Shown in pieces: positions 42,273 through 52,828 of a stretch of DNA of 64,000 nucleotides (position 1 is its first letter; each line of letters starts with the position of its first letter). The stretch comes from Trichaptum fuscoviolaceum. Its lineage: Eukaryota; Basidiomycota; Agaricomycetes; Hymenochaetales; Trichaptaceae. Position numbers and translations under genes: made by a program. The stretch is from assembly GCA_910574455.1 (NCBI GenBank), contig CAJSYZ010000007.1:3107773-3171772 (forward strand), read 5' to 3'. The notes under the pieces are model-generated. The model was given only the letters and a program-made list of their open reading frames with translations. It was not told the DNA's origin and did no database searches.

Positions 42273-43421
42273 TCACCACAGCGTCTTCTTGAACCACTTA
42301 ACACTGGCTTCGAAGGCGCCTTCGTAGCCTTCTTTCACCGATGGGATGCTGAGGTTTGGACGAGCAGCGAATCCATGGCAGGTTCCTGCAGAGGAGATTT
42401 TTTCAGTAACTTGAGCATTGTTAAGCTTGTGAGTTCAATCACCCTTGAAATCATGGAATTCATATTCGACAAAGTTCTCCTTTCCCTTTCGAGCTGCGAG
42501 GATGGCTTCTGCCTTTTGACGAGATGCAGCTGGGAAGCCCCGATCCTCTGTTAAACAGTTACAGGTTTAGTTATCCGAACCGAACACAAAATAGACTTGC
42601 CTTCAGCACAAAGCCAAATGGACGGAATGTTAATAGCCTCGACTAGGGGGTCGGTGATCCCACCAGGATGTGCGATGGCAACTGAGTCGAAAAGTCCTTT
42701 CGGCGCTAGTCTACATGCAACTGACCCTGATTTGAAGAGTCAATCTTAATTCATTCACTCAGTTATCAAAGTACATATATACCTCCGAAACAATATCTAG
42801 GAAAATCAGTATCAGTAGTTTTGTGCAAGAACGAAAGCTACGATGTGACTTACCCAACAGCACCGACTTTCGCGTACTTCTTCTCCTCCTTGATTCTTTT
42901 GATGAACTGTATTCGTATTAGTTGGTCATTGACCTTCAAAATATCGGAACTCTTTGTATTCGTACGATTTCAGCACGTCCAGCACCCTTGGCAGCACTAT
43001 GGGAGATCATTCTGCCAGCCCTTCTGGCGAACAACCAAACAAGGCTGAATATCGCGGACCAAGATAACTTTTGGCCGGGCACCTCCGGCATTAGACCAGA
43101 CAAATCGTTCAGACCGAGAGGCGGAGAACCTATCTCGAGTATAAGTATTTATTTTTCGTCAGTAACAGAAAGTCGGTGGCTTCGGATTATACACGCACCT
43201 TCGAATAGGTCCGGAACCCATACATCACACCCAACTTCCTCTGCGAATCTATCTGCCATAATCTTGCAGTTGACTAGTGGCAAGCCGAATATATCTGTTA
43301 AGAATATGATGGCGCGTGTCTTGTCTGCACCCTCCGCGTAGTATGCACTGTTATCGGGGAGCAGGGTGCCTTTCGGCTCTCCTGGGAGATATTCCCCCGC
43401 AACACAGTGTTCACAGCTCAT
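42273..43421 (-). CDS. Dienelactone hydrolase family protein, gene 1
   Basis: Alpha/beta-hydrolase-fold enzymes of this family open lactone rings; fungal members are poorly characterised. Exon 1 is 43199-43421: MSCEHCVAGEYLPGEPKGTL, AIIFLTDIFGLPLVN and MADRFAEEVGCDVWVPDLF. Then SPPLGLNDLSGLMPEVPGQK, a basic helix, FIKRIKEEKKYAKVGAVG, YCFGG with the nucleophilic Cys, VAIAHPGGITDPLVEAI, SIWLCAEG with the acid region, ARKGKENFVEYEFHDFK, and GTCHGFAARPNLSIPSV with the catalytic His, ending at 42273. Introns are short and GT-AG. All triad regions are present, so this copy looks functional. It is the single-copy neighbour of the amplified gene 2 and probably arose from the same ancestral duplication. 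Confidence 0.85.
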
Positions 43422-43717
43422 CTTCTCTGGTTGATTAGAGGGGAGGGCTTTGAGAAAAGCGGAAGTTTGAGATGCATTCGAGGAGTCTCCGAATGCACGT
43501 TATATAGCTGCTCCGTTTATAGATAGATGGTGCGTCCGGCCAATCAACTGCGTGCGTCACAGTATTGAGCGCTTATTTAAAATTCTCACAAGATCGGACT
43601 CATCGGGGTGTAATCTCTTTCACGTAACGCAGTCCGTTGTAAACCGTGAAGTCAATTAAATTGCATTTGGTCTTCACATCGTATAGCAGTCTCAAGGTAG
43701 AGAGCGAATGGATTTTG
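43422..43717. other. Gap between the two hydrolase genes; unit 1 of the array starts inside
   Basis: No gene. From about 43655-43669 the sequence (GGTCTTCACATCGTATAGCA) becomes homologous to 52782 and 59098, marking the left border of the tandem array. Confidence 0.6.
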
Positions 43718-44869
43718 TCACTGTGACAATGTCCTCTTGAAAAACTGAACGGATACATCGAGGGCTTTTTCGAACGCATCCTTGATCTCTGGAATTCCGA
43801 GGTTTGGGCGGGCTGCAAACCCATGTGTTGTGCCTTCGAGTAATCAAGTTAGTTTCCAATTGTATTATGGGACGATGTCTCGTACCTTTAAACTCATGGA
43901 ACTCATAATCAAGGAATTCTGGTTTGTCTTTCCGGGCGGCGAATATGGCTTCCGCTTCAGCCCGAAGCTTGGGACCAAAGGTGTAGTCCTCTGATTACAA
44001 GAATTTATTCCTTCAATTGATATGCCCAAGATATCTGTCAAATTACAAACCTTCGGCGCAAATCCAAGCCGTTGGCGTTTTCATCGCCTGTATTTCTGCC
44101 TTATTGCATACACCGGGGTGAGCGACGACAGCTGCATCGATGAGTCCAGTCGTAGCAAGCCTGATGCATGCGGCACCTGGATACGGTGGTAATTATTCAC
44201 ACAGATTTCGTCGAAATCAGGGGATTTACCTCCCATACAGTAGCTTTATAGAAATAAAAGTATGATTGGAAGGCCGGAAAGCACAATTGAAGTTGACCTA
44301 CTTACCCGATGGCTCCAATTCTCTCGTATTTCTTTCTAGCTTTTGTTTTCTTAACAAACTATTACCCAGTCTCCTCAGATGCCAGGTTATTTCAGATAGG
44401 ATATGGAGGAGTTACCCACATCTTGGATACGAGAGTCTAAAGCTCCAGGCCTATTGCTAATGATGCGTGGAAGGTGTGTAACCATAGTCCATAATAAGCC
44501 GATTATCGCTTTGAAAGGAATTTTCTTGCCGGGCTGCTCTGGAAGGTAGTCGACGAGGTCTTCTTCTGCAAAAGGAGGATTCCCTTATGAATCGGATACA
44601 GCAGTTTACATCAGAATATATTGAGTTGTATATCGGAAAAGACGCGCACCGTTGAAAATATCTGGCGCCCAGACGTCACATCCAACCTGTTCAGCCAGTT
44701 GATCTGCGATAATCTTGCTGTTCCGAAGAGGAAGGCCAAACGCGTCCGTCAAGTAGATGATCGCCCGCGAGTTGTCTCTTCCGGGGGAGAAGTAGGCCGT
44801 CCCTTGCATCGAGCCTTTCGGCTCTCCTGGAAGGGCGTGCCCTGCCTTACAATGCTCGCAGAAGCCCAT
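43718..44869 (-). CDS. Dienelactone hydrolase family protein, gene 2 (array copy 1, intact)
   Basis: Starts MGFCEHCKAGHALPGEPKGS at 44869. The frame is open further upstream, but this Met aligns with gene 1 and family N-termini. Continues AIIYLTDAFGLPLRN, IIADQLAEQVGCDVWAPDIF, EDLVDYLPEQPGKKIPFKAI, FVKKTKARKKYERIGAIG, YCMGG with the nucleophilic Cys, AAVVAHPGVCNKAEIQAM, TAWICAEG, ARKDKPEFLDYEFHEFK and GTTHGFAARPNLGIPEI with the catalytic His. Stop at 43718-43720. Seven or so exons with short GT-AG introns. Same layout as gene 1 but clearly diverged in sequence. Of the three array copies only this one keeps every frame. Confidence 0.85.
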
Positions 44870-45410
44870 GACAGAAGTTGAGGTGCCTACGTTTACTGTA
44901 ACGTTCCGGTGCGGATTCAAACAGTCAGGCTGTACGTTGTGCTGGAGAGCTCTCAGAAGACCATAGCCAACATGCAGTAGATAAGGAGAGAGAGAATGTG
45001 AGCTCGAGAGGAAATAATCCCACAAGCTTAAGCAGCGAGCAATATCGGTCGTGATGGTTTCTCACCGAAGTCTACCGTGCACATGCCAGTGATAACGCGA
45101 TTGAATTAGGACGCTGGCGCGATTAAGAGAAGGATTTTGTACCAGTTTTCGCCTGTAAAGCGAATAACTGAGGTTTCAAGCGTAGCTTCCGTCACTGCAA
45201 GGGTCTTTTATAGACAAAGTTAATGATGATGGTTCGAGTTCAAGTTAGTACGGTGTTCACACGGAGACTCGGATAATTACTACTACTAGCTTGCTCAGGC
45301 TGGGCTACTAGAATACTAGTATAAATTGCTCGTTGTGATGAACTACCTGCACTGTCAATCTGACTGTCACGATGTACATGGTTGGCCAGGCGGTCGGTGC
45401 GTTGGCTTCC

Positions 45411-45632
45411 CTAAACACGCCTTCTGACGTCCAATGACGCACCGTGCACTCGGGTGCCAGAGGTCTTGGCTTTGACCCGCACGTCGCAGAACGCAATCTC
45501 CGCGCAGGCGATATCTTCGCGTCGGTTGAGATCTCCCTCGAATGGGCGCACTTGGAAAGACAAATGCAAGGCGTGGAATTGGGTGCCCGGGCGAAAAAAG
45601 TTGACATCTAGCTGTCCTATGGATTGGCGCAT
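45411..45632 (-). CDS. Short open frame in block X, not recognised
   Basis: Reads QLDVNFFRPGTQFHALHLSF then FEGDLNRREDIACAEIAFCD in a coding-like manner. In unit 3 one base fewer near 61119 keeps the frame open further upstream (60841-61266). No domain is recognised and transcription is unproven. Confidence 0.25.
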   Translation of the reverse strand: MRQSIGQLDVNFFRPGTQFHALHLSFQVRPFEGDLNRREDIACAEIAFCDVRVKAKTSGTRVHGASLDVRRRV

Positions 45633-45789
45633 ACTAATTTGCGCGTAAGTTTGCGAGCCGTGGCTAGCAATAAGCGATGTAGTGGGAGGCGAAGCGGGGA
45701 GAAAAATGGTGCATGGTGGCTGCAGAAAGTAAGGCCAGCTGAGTCCGCCGCCAACTTGAAGTCCGAGTCACGGCCAAATTGAGTCGTGC

Positions 45790-46365
45790 TGTACTGAGAA
45801 TGCAAAGATTGCTATCATTAGAGACATTATTTCTCAATTACACTCTAATTTTTACACCATTAGATTCCATTTCGATGCCTGCAGATACTCTGAAATTCTT
45901 GAAAACAGTACATTAAAATTGAAGTCGCAAATGACCATTCAAGTTCGCGGCCAACTGAGTCCGAGCCAAATTGGGTCGCACTGTACTGAAAATGCAAAGA
46001 TTACAACCATGAGAGACACTGCATCTCAACTACACTCTAATTCTTGCATCGATAGATTCCATTTTGATGCCCGCAGATACTCTGAAAATCTGGCAGAGAG
46101 TGCTTCAAAATTGAGCTCGGAAATGAGCATTCAAGGTCAACTCAACTCACGGCACAAACCGTAACCAGCCGGACTGAGAATGCAAAGATTCGTCTCATTA
46201 GAGAGTCAATATCTCAATTACACAGTACATTTTGCACCAATAGCTTCCATTTCAATGCCCGCAGCTTGCCCCAAAAGTCTAGCGGACAGCGCGCAAGATG
46301 TGCGCAAGTAAATGCGCATTCAGGCGCAAGCCGAGTCCGGGCTAAGCCGTGACCCATCGGACTTC
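45790..46365. repeat. Three-copy tandem repeat of about 190 bp
   Basis: ACTGARAATGCAAAGATT starts at 45793, 45985 and 46173 (periods 192 and 188). Each copy continues with AGAGACA or AGAGTCA, TCTCAATTACAC, a TAGATTCCATT or TAGCTTCCATT box, GATGCC-GCAGATACTCTGAA and GAGTCCGRGC. The copies have diverged 15-30 percent by eye, so the repeat is old. The same array is at about 61218-61795 in unit 3. Confidence 0.85.
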
Positions 46366-47286
46366 AATCTACCACTTTCTATTACACTCAGCTCAGTACT
46401 CTCTTTAAATCTCTTGAATTCAGATCATTTCTCTCCTGCTTCAACTCTTCCGAGTCCTTTTTGTGTTTGCTACTGACAGAAATGTAGATCTCAACAGAAA
46501 GGTGAGCCGTCACTCGGCCCGTGACACCGTCACTTGCACTGGCGTGGCGCGTCGCCGCTGGCAGCGGTTTGCGCTCGACATCCATCTCCTACCCATTGCA
46601 AACATCCGAATTCAAGATTCGAGCCCCAAGCGCGCTGCAGAGCGCCAGCACGACGTTCAAGACACTGAAGAAGACCATATGTCACCTCCGACAACCCAAG
46701 ACTCGTCGCCAGCAGCCAAAGCTCGAAGCGCAGGCAGACCACTCTTACGCCCTCAAGGAATGCAACCGATTCCTCACGGCCCTCGCTGGAAGCATTGAGA
46801 GCGATGGAATGAATGTCAGAGAGCGAAAAAAAGGTGTGTTGTCTCTACTTTGCAATACTGACACTGCCCTCAAGGAATGCAACCGACTCCCAAGCTCAAC
46901 CACTTTTCACCGCCCTCAAGGAATGCAACCGCATCTGACAGCCGGAATGCAACCAATTCCTCACAGCCCTCACTCGTCGTCTCCACTTCGCAATACTATC
47001 TGGATGGCGCGCAAAACACGGTGCGCGCACTCCATTTTACACGGACGCCGCCGCCTCGTCGCGTGTCGCGGGTCGTCTCCACTTCGCAAGCTCTTGTTCA
47101 ATTGATTGCGCCGGCTGCCTGCGACCATGAGAAACGTCACAGACCGGTCCCGCGTAGACTGCGACTGAGCGGCAGTGTGTCTCTGCGACCATAGTCGCAA
47201 AGCACAGCCCTCAGTCCCTGTTCTGCGCATGCGACTGGCTTGTTGAGAGTAAGTAGTGCGTGCACGAAGCAAGAAGGCGAGACTCA

Positions 47287-47870
47287 CCCAGATGTCGCTC
47301 GCCGGAAGAAAAAACATATATATATTGCCATCTCGGACAACTTCAGACCATCTCAAATTTGAAGCCTGGTTTACTCGTGCGCTGCCCCGACGCCGCTCGC
47401 CGGGAGCAAATACATATATATATTGCTATCTTGGCCGTGGCTTGAAGGTATTGTGGGGGTTCATGGTGTCCCTGTTCTTCGCGCGCGACAATTAGAATCG
47501 AAAAGCAAAGCTAGAAGTGCGAGACTCACCCAGATGTCGCTCGCCGGAAGCAAAAACATATATATATTGCCATCTCGGACAACTTCATCCATCTCGAATT
47601 CGAAGCCCTCGTTTGCTGCTACCCCGACAACGCTTGCCCGGAGAAAAAACATATATATATTGTTATCTTGGCTGTGGTGAGACGGTGTTGTGGCAGTTCA
47701 TGGTGTCCCTATTCCTTGCGCGCAACAATTAGAATTGAAAAGCGAGACACCCAGATGTCGCTCGCCGGAAGCAAGAACCGCCATCCCAAAATTGAAGCCC
47801 TCGATCACTCGCACGCCGCTCGCCGGGAGCAAATACATATATATATATTGTCATATTGGCCATGGCCATG
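47287..47870. repeat. Tandem repeats with CGCTCGCCGG and CATATATATATTG
   Basis: CCCAGATGTCGCTCGCCGG starts at 47287, 47529 and 47750 (periods 242 and 221). Within each, two sub-blocks carry GCTCGCCGG-ARMAAAWACATATATATATTG, followed by CCATCTCGGACAAC or TATCTTGGC and CATGGTGTCCCT-TTC. In unit 3 the array lies at about 62718-63302. Confidence 0.85.
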
Positions 47871-48389
47871 GTGCCTGTAACTCGTAGTTGAGAATGTCGT
47901 AGAAGTACAAATGTAATGGGGCAGCTCACCGGAAAGAGATACTGGTGTTTGGAAGGGCAACAAAGCAGAAGAAGGGGGAAATAGCAGACAGAGGAAAGGT
48001 GAGCAGCTTTATATCGAGAGCTCGGAAGCGAGATCTCCGGTGCTTGCTTAAGGTGCTCAGGGTCGCATTTCGGGCTCATTCCCTCAGTAGTTTTAATTAT
48101 TTCAATCCCAAAGTTTGTGTTCTATAATACAGATTGAAGCCTGTAGATACTTTGAAGGTCCTGATATCTAAATCCAATGCAATCGAAGGAGAACTGAGGA
48201 GATTTGCACCGGCCGGAGTGTGATTACGTAAGCAGGGTCAATGCGTGCTACCAATCCTGGCTCAACCTCCTTCTCTTCGACCATGGCCTGCGAGCAGGCC
48301 ATTAAACCTATCTCATTGCAAACAACCTCTGGAATTCAGCCTTCTGTTGCCATTGGCCTCTACACCAGCATTCAAGCCTATGCTGACCC

Positions 48390-49363
48390 TCATCTCAGCC
48401 CCGAAATCCAGACACGGAGAGGTGAGTGCTCTCCCGGCCTCTCGCACCTCCTTCCAAGGCTCGCAACGCTCGGGACACTATGCACATCCGATGGAAGGTC
48501 CTGAAACACTTGGAAGGCTTCTAGGGTGGACGTAATACCACCCGCTAAGCGAAATGTGCGAGCAAGACTGTCCAAATTGCAGAATATCCGGGTGAGCTCC
48601 TCCAAGCTGCTGTAGGCCTGTTCAACACACATTGGCAAACATATCTAGCTTCTGTGTTGAAGTAGTGACTACTGAAGCATCAAGTATAGACCCCAAGTAT
48701 TGATGATTGACTGCCCCGCCTCCCCCCAGCTCACGAACTCGACCCGAGCAGACCGCGCAACTGTAGCACGGCTCATACATCCCATTCACTCGGAAGAAGT
48801 CTTCCATCCTTCGCATCGCACTTTTCGCATCAGAAACCAGGGGTTCAGGGTCTCGGCTATGCTGTGAGAATGCCGCTAGTGTGTAGCCGCTGTCTGGAAC
48901 GTCCGAAGGCTGTAATTTTGTGAGCACTTTGCCGTCTGCACAGAGAGTGCATTTGGCATATTCTGAGCTGTTCAGCTGCTTTCTGGACAATTGGATGGTG
49001 TTGGAGAGGTCTGGGAGTGCCTCTGGAGGTCTCTGGAAGTGGTTTGAGAGACGGGACGGACGGGAGAGCTGCACGGCGCTCGAAACACTCGTCCGGAGGT
49101 ATGCCCGGGCACTGCAGAAATGAGCTTCGCTTGGCTTTTTCTCCTGTCTCGTAAAAGAACCGGTGAGTATCGGCCATGTTTCTCTCTCTTGTGATCTGTC
49201 TGACAGGATCTGTGGCTTTTGAAGGGTATAAATAGTGGTGCAATCTATCCCCAAGTTCCTCAGGCTCTTTGCCATCTCTTCCCTCTTCCCTCATCTTCTC
49301 CTCTCGCACTCGCAGCTCTTCTATACTGCTAGGCTGACATCTCATTTTGTGTGCACCAGACAT
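48390..49363 (-). pseudogene. Unrecognised two-frame gene in Y, copy 1 (frameshifted)
   Basis: One frame from 49363 begins MSGAHKMRCQPSSIEELRVR and reads YPSKATDPVRQITRERNMAD. An overlapping frame from 49275 reads CTLCADGKVLTKLQPSDVPD, RRMEDFFRVNGMYEPCYSCA and CSGRVRELGGGG, with four CxxC-like cysteines. In copy 1 an extra A in GGCAAACATATC near 48645 closes the second frame early; in copy 2 it stays open for 292 residues. Family and function are unknown; a CxxC-containing metal-binding protein is a guess. Confidence 0.4.
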
Positions 49364-50049
49364 TGTGAGTATCTACTTATTACAATATCTCATTCCTTTC
49401 TAACAAGAATTAGAATGTAATTCCTGATGCAATATGTGAGTCCCCTTATTTATTACATATATACTTTATTTTCAATCCTGACTTTTGTTTTTCTAGATAA
49501 ATAGTGGAGACTCGGACCCTAGACTGATAGCAACCCTCCGGAACTGGTGCTCAGCTCTTGTGCTATGTTCTTGAGGCACGTCTTGTTGTAAGCACTAGTA
49601 ACCTGCGCGTGAGCTTCAAGATTCAACTTGGGCGTCTGTCCCTGAAGCGCCGACTGGTCCGTCGTGACTTGTGTATGTACCTCTTGACTCGTCGCAGACT
49701 TGTCTAGCTCTCTGTCTCTGTCGAATGTGTAAACTAGGTCAGTCGTTGCCTATACTCGACCACCTACCTGGCGGACGCAAAGCGAACCGTCTTGCGCGCT
49801 TTGGCGCTCGCGCGCAGATGGAGTGGTGATGGTGGTGGACCCGGGTCTTGTGGGAAGGCGAGTAGAAAAGCAGCGCAGGCGAAGCGTCGAAAGAGACCAA
49901 ACACGACTGTCCGTTCCTCTGGTGAACCGTATGCCCGTCTCTAGATGCAATTGTGGGACCACCTGGTGTAGGCAGGACCGCTCTCAGGCCTCGTGAAACG
50001 ATACACAAAGCAGTCTCTTTCAGCGATCAAAGGACCAGCGAGAATAAGA

Positions 50050-50760
50050 GGCGCTTGACCCTATAATAGACATTGGAAAGGTTGCTGACCTGGCACTATT
50101 GATGACTGATGGATTGTTTGGCTTTGAAATGGTTCGCTTGCGACCTCTCTCCTAGTGACTACAGTGACTTACATGGCTGATCTTTCAGCAACAACTCGAA
50201 TTTCTCAACATTCTTCACGGCTTACGGTTTCCGAAGGTCATTGTTGTCCTCACGCACCTTGACCTCATTCGCAAGCAGTCGAGATAATGAAGAAACGCGT
50301 CTGGACCGAGGTGCAAAGCTGTTCTGCCTCATCGGTCAATATCCAGATGGAGAAATACAAGACCTATTCCAGTTCATTTCATTTATGAGATTCCGGCCTG
50401 TGGGTGGAGGACCTCACGCCCCGAGAGAGGACATGCGCGCTTCTGAAGGAAAGCGCAATCGCATTGTCACTGTATATGGTTACCTTCGTGGAATCCTGGA
50501 GCGGGTGATCTAGATGCGAAGAATGTCTCGAAACTGTGAGATCCTTGCCCATGTATGTATACATCAATGTTCCTGGGAGCTTCTCGCGCGAAATGCAAAC
50601 GGTAAGGACAAAGTACTTGGTATATAACATTGTCTAATACATGTTTCTACAGTATTCCGAGGTGAAGGCGAAAGGACGGTTATCGGTCTTCAGGATGTTC
50701 GGAGTACTCTCGATCCTGTGCTTGCAAAGTCGGTGTTACAGCGACCGATATTACCACGGG
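50050..50760 (+). pseudogene. BMS1 ribosome-biogenesis GTPase fragment, Y copy 1
   Basis: BMS1 is a GTPase of the small-subunit processome. Pieces in order: IIDIGKVADLALLMTDGLFG; after an intron QQLEFLNILHGLRFPKVIVV and LTHLDLIRKQSR (the THLD guanine-specificity motif region); RPVGGGPHAPREDMRASEGK and VTVYGYLRG; AGDLDAKNVSKL-like text with frame changes; YINVPGSFSREMQT in part; and GEGERTVIGLQDVRSTLD. The order follows BMS1, but stops and frame changes are frequent and the P-loop is missing. Confidence 0.75.
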
Positions 50761-50849
50761 CTTGTGCGAACATGGCCGCACTCAGAAACAGGCGAGGGTG
50801 TTTGGATAGACGGCAACCTGTATGAGTCTCAGCTCACAGAGTATGTCAA

Positions 50850-51050
50850 TGATCTGAATTACGCTTCAGCGTCAAGTCCGAGCCCCCGCCAAACCAACAC
50901 GCCGTCGTGCGCTCGCCCTCTGGCACAGCCTGGTCGCTAATCTCGAAGTACCTGTAGTTCATGTGAGGGTTGCGTGGGTGGATGGCGAGGCTGGAGCCAG
51001 CGGCGACCGCCGACATGACTATAGCCTGAGACTGGAGAACAGACGAGTCA
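50850..51050 (-). pseudogene. Coproporphyrinogen III oxidase fragment (reverse strand), Y copy 1
   Basis: Oxygen-dependent coproporphyrinogen oxidase (HEM13 in yeast) acts late in haem synthesis. Minus-strand reading: [26 protein letters not shown], then [10 protein letters not shown], the conserved signature around the substrate site. The flanking parts are absent. It lies opposite in strand to the neighbouring BMS1 and DAHP synthase pieces. Confidence 0.7.
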
Positions 51051-51109
51051 CGCTAATTCGGCCCGCAGATTCTTCATGAGGACCTACCTTTGTGAGTTCT
51101 CTGAGAGTT

Positions 51110-51650
51110 GATGCTATGTGGCGAGCTCATGGAGAGACGTAGGACGCTGTCGGCAGTGGAGACCGTCATTAATGGCCGGAAAGCAACTGAGGACATTCTG
51201 AATGGAAGGGATGCCCGTTTAATGGCCATTGCTGGGTGCGTTTATCGACTTACAACCTGTCATTGTGTGACTCACTATCCTTCAGACCCTGCTCAGTAAA
51301 CAACGCCGAGTCCGCCCTCGATTACGCACACCAACTGAAGATGTGCGCCGACGGGGCAAAGAATGACCTCCACATTGTTATGCGCGTCTACTTCGAGAAA
51401 CCGCGGACACCAGTCAGATTGCATCAACAAACCAGACATGGATGGTTCCTTCCGGACAATCAAGGGTCTGCGTATGGCACGTTCGCTTCTGCTCGATGTC
51501 GCGAAACTTGGTCTACCAGCTCCTCGATACGAACACCCATCAGGACCGCGAGTTGACGTGCATGCTTAGTATGCCTACCGGCTTCAAGAGCTCCACGGAC
51601 GGTACGGTCGGCGTTGCGGTGGATGCATGTCTACGGCACGGAATGAAGGT
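51110..51650 (+). pseudogene. DAHP synthase (shikimate pathway) fragment, Y copy 1
   Basis: 3-deoxy-7-phosphoheptulonate synthase starts aromatic amino-acid synthesis. Pieces: TVINGRKATEDILNGRDARL, then MAIAG joined by a clean GT-AG intron (about 51236-51286) to PCSVNNAESALDYAHQLKMC, so the GPCS active-site motif is formed by splicing. Then IVMRVYFEKPRT, INKPDMDGSFRTIKGLRMAR, LLDVAKLGLPAP, and finally MPTGFKSSTDGTVGVAVDAC, which then runs into BMS1-like sequence. Most of the barrel between LGLPAP and MPTGFK is missing. Not functional. Confidence 0.8.
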
Positions 51651-51775
51651 GCACATCCATGGAGCGGGTGACCTAGATGCGAAGGATGTCTCGAAACTGG
51701 GTCATGTGCGATAAGGATGCTGTATACATAACTGTTCTCGGGCGGAAACGCAGACGGTAAAGACGGCGAAGTAAC
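51646..51775 (+). pseudogene. Second BMS1 piece fused to the DAHP synthase piece
   Basis: MKVHIHGAGDLDAKDVSKLG continues in the same frame straight from DAHP synthase DACLRHG. It is followed in another frame by DKDAVYITVLG, the next BMS1 motif. The same BMS1 region is also present at about 50505-50610, so it was duplicated before or during assembly of the mosaic. Confidence 0.65.
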
Positions 51776-51781
51776 TGCTAT

Positions 51782-52448
51782 ATGATGCTGTCTAACGACA
51801 TGTTAGCAGAGAACCAGGGTCTGCAGTATGATAACAAACAGCTCAATTCATTGCTGAAGGAGTATGAACAGACGCTGGAATCAGTCATGGCCACTTTTCG
51901 AAAACGAGCTGTGAGTACACCCTTCAGGATGACCTACCTCTTGTTAACACTTTCCTATAGCACGGGAACTGAAGACAGTATAAATCACTGATCATGGATT
52001 CAGAAACCGTGACTTTACAAGGACAACTATATACCGACAATCAACTATCCTCTCTCATTGCGGCATGCTCAAGATTACTGCGGATGGTTTTGCGTTTGCT
52101 AGGCGGAGAGGATCCGATCCGCCGTCGGACGACTTCGACGTCCATGGTCTATCAAAAGACTCCGTCGACTATCCTATGGACCGGGAAACTGAACTGGCGA
52201 AGGAGAACGAGGAGTAGCGATTGTTACTGACGGAGGCGGAAGCGACTGAGACTAGCAAAGCACCTTTGGAACTTCCGAAGATCCCTTTCGCGGTGATAAA
52301 GCAGCAAACGCCTCGACGACCAAGGTATCATCAGCACCACCGTAGATTTGGCGCGAAATCGTCCGTGGGAGGATACATGAATGAACAACAACACCACGAC
52401 GCTCTGCATGAATTACAGGATATGTCCGATGATACAGAAGTACTTTAG
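51782..52448 (+). pseudogene. Coiled-coil protein fragment, Y copy 1
   Basis: LAENQGLQYDNKQLNSLLKE then YEQTLESVMATFRKRA, an intron with GTGAGTAC..CTATAG, then ITADGFAFARRRGSD-type and DRETELAKENEE text and ASKAPLELPKIPFAVIKQQT. A one-base change at 52133 (CCGTCGG against CCGTCTCG in copy 2) alters the frame. It resembles a FGFR1-oncogene-partner/SIKE-like coiled coil found in fungi, but the match is only suggestive. Confidence 0.45.
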
Positions 52449-52828
52449 ACTATGTAAGTACCGTGCTTGCTTTTCATCATCATCTGTAGGACTTGCGTCA
52501 GTTCATGTGTAGTATAGTCGGATTAGCCTGTATTTACCTCGATTTTTAATCTTATGTGGAATTCTTGGAGCTTGCGCAGCGTGCTTATACCGTAAGACAA
52601 AGTAATATCGTGGAATCCAGGGGCATCAAGCGATTCTCGACGTAAGAAGCGCATAGCGAGTGCACGGAATGATATGTTGTCTCGAGTCGGTCTCTCTTCC
52701 GCTGGCCTACCGACTACCTCGCAGGTTGGCTCTAGACTGTCAGTCCGCAACTCGTCTCTGATGTGTTGTTAAATCGCATTAGGTCTTCACATCGTATAGC
52801 AGTCTCAAGAGAGAGCGGATGGATTTTG

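Larger units (their letters stand above)
45115..47906. repeat. Block X, copy 1 (present in units 1 and 3, absent from unit 2)
   Basis: In unit 2 the sequence runs straight from GAATTAGGACGC to ACAAATGTAATGG (54224/54225). In units 1 and 3 about 2.8 kb lies between them. The left part (45230-45310) has TTCAAG, ACTACTACTAG and TCAGGCTGGG words. The middle is a three-copy 190 bp repeat, then a segment with repeated GCCCTCAAGGAATGCAACC (46749, 46867, 46913), then 221-242 bp repeats with CATATATATATTG. No target duplication is visible at its borders. Confidence 0.85.
43669..52781. repeat. Tandem unit 1 (hydrolase + X + Y, 9.1 kb)
   Basis: Homologous points give an offset of 9113 bases to unit 2 and then 6316 to unit 3. 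The unit comprises dienelactone hydrolase gene 2 (43718-44869), block X (45115-47906) and block Y (47907 to about 52781). Beyond roughly the first 170 bases it is almost identical to units 2 and 3, differing mainly by scattered 1-2 base indels. Confidence 0.9.
47907..52781. repeat. Block Y, copy 1: mosaic of captured gene pieces
   Basis: Contains an unrecognised minus-strand gene (48390-49363), BMS1 pieces, a reverse-strand coproporphyrinogen oxidase piece, a DAHP synthase piece and a coiled-coil piece. Copy 2 is 54225-59097 (offset near 6316) and copy 3 begins at 63339 and runs off the window. Copies 1 and 2 are nearly identical. Confidence 0.85.

Noticed and set aside
46463..47194. Long plus-strand frames in block X
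   Set aside because: They run through the repeated GCCCTCAAGGAATGCAACC motif and have no recognisable domain; most likely chance frames in repeat DNA.
45790..47870. CRISPR-like array
   Set aside because: Repeat units are 190-242 bp, diverged, with no short repeat-unique spacer pattern, and the host is a eukaryote.
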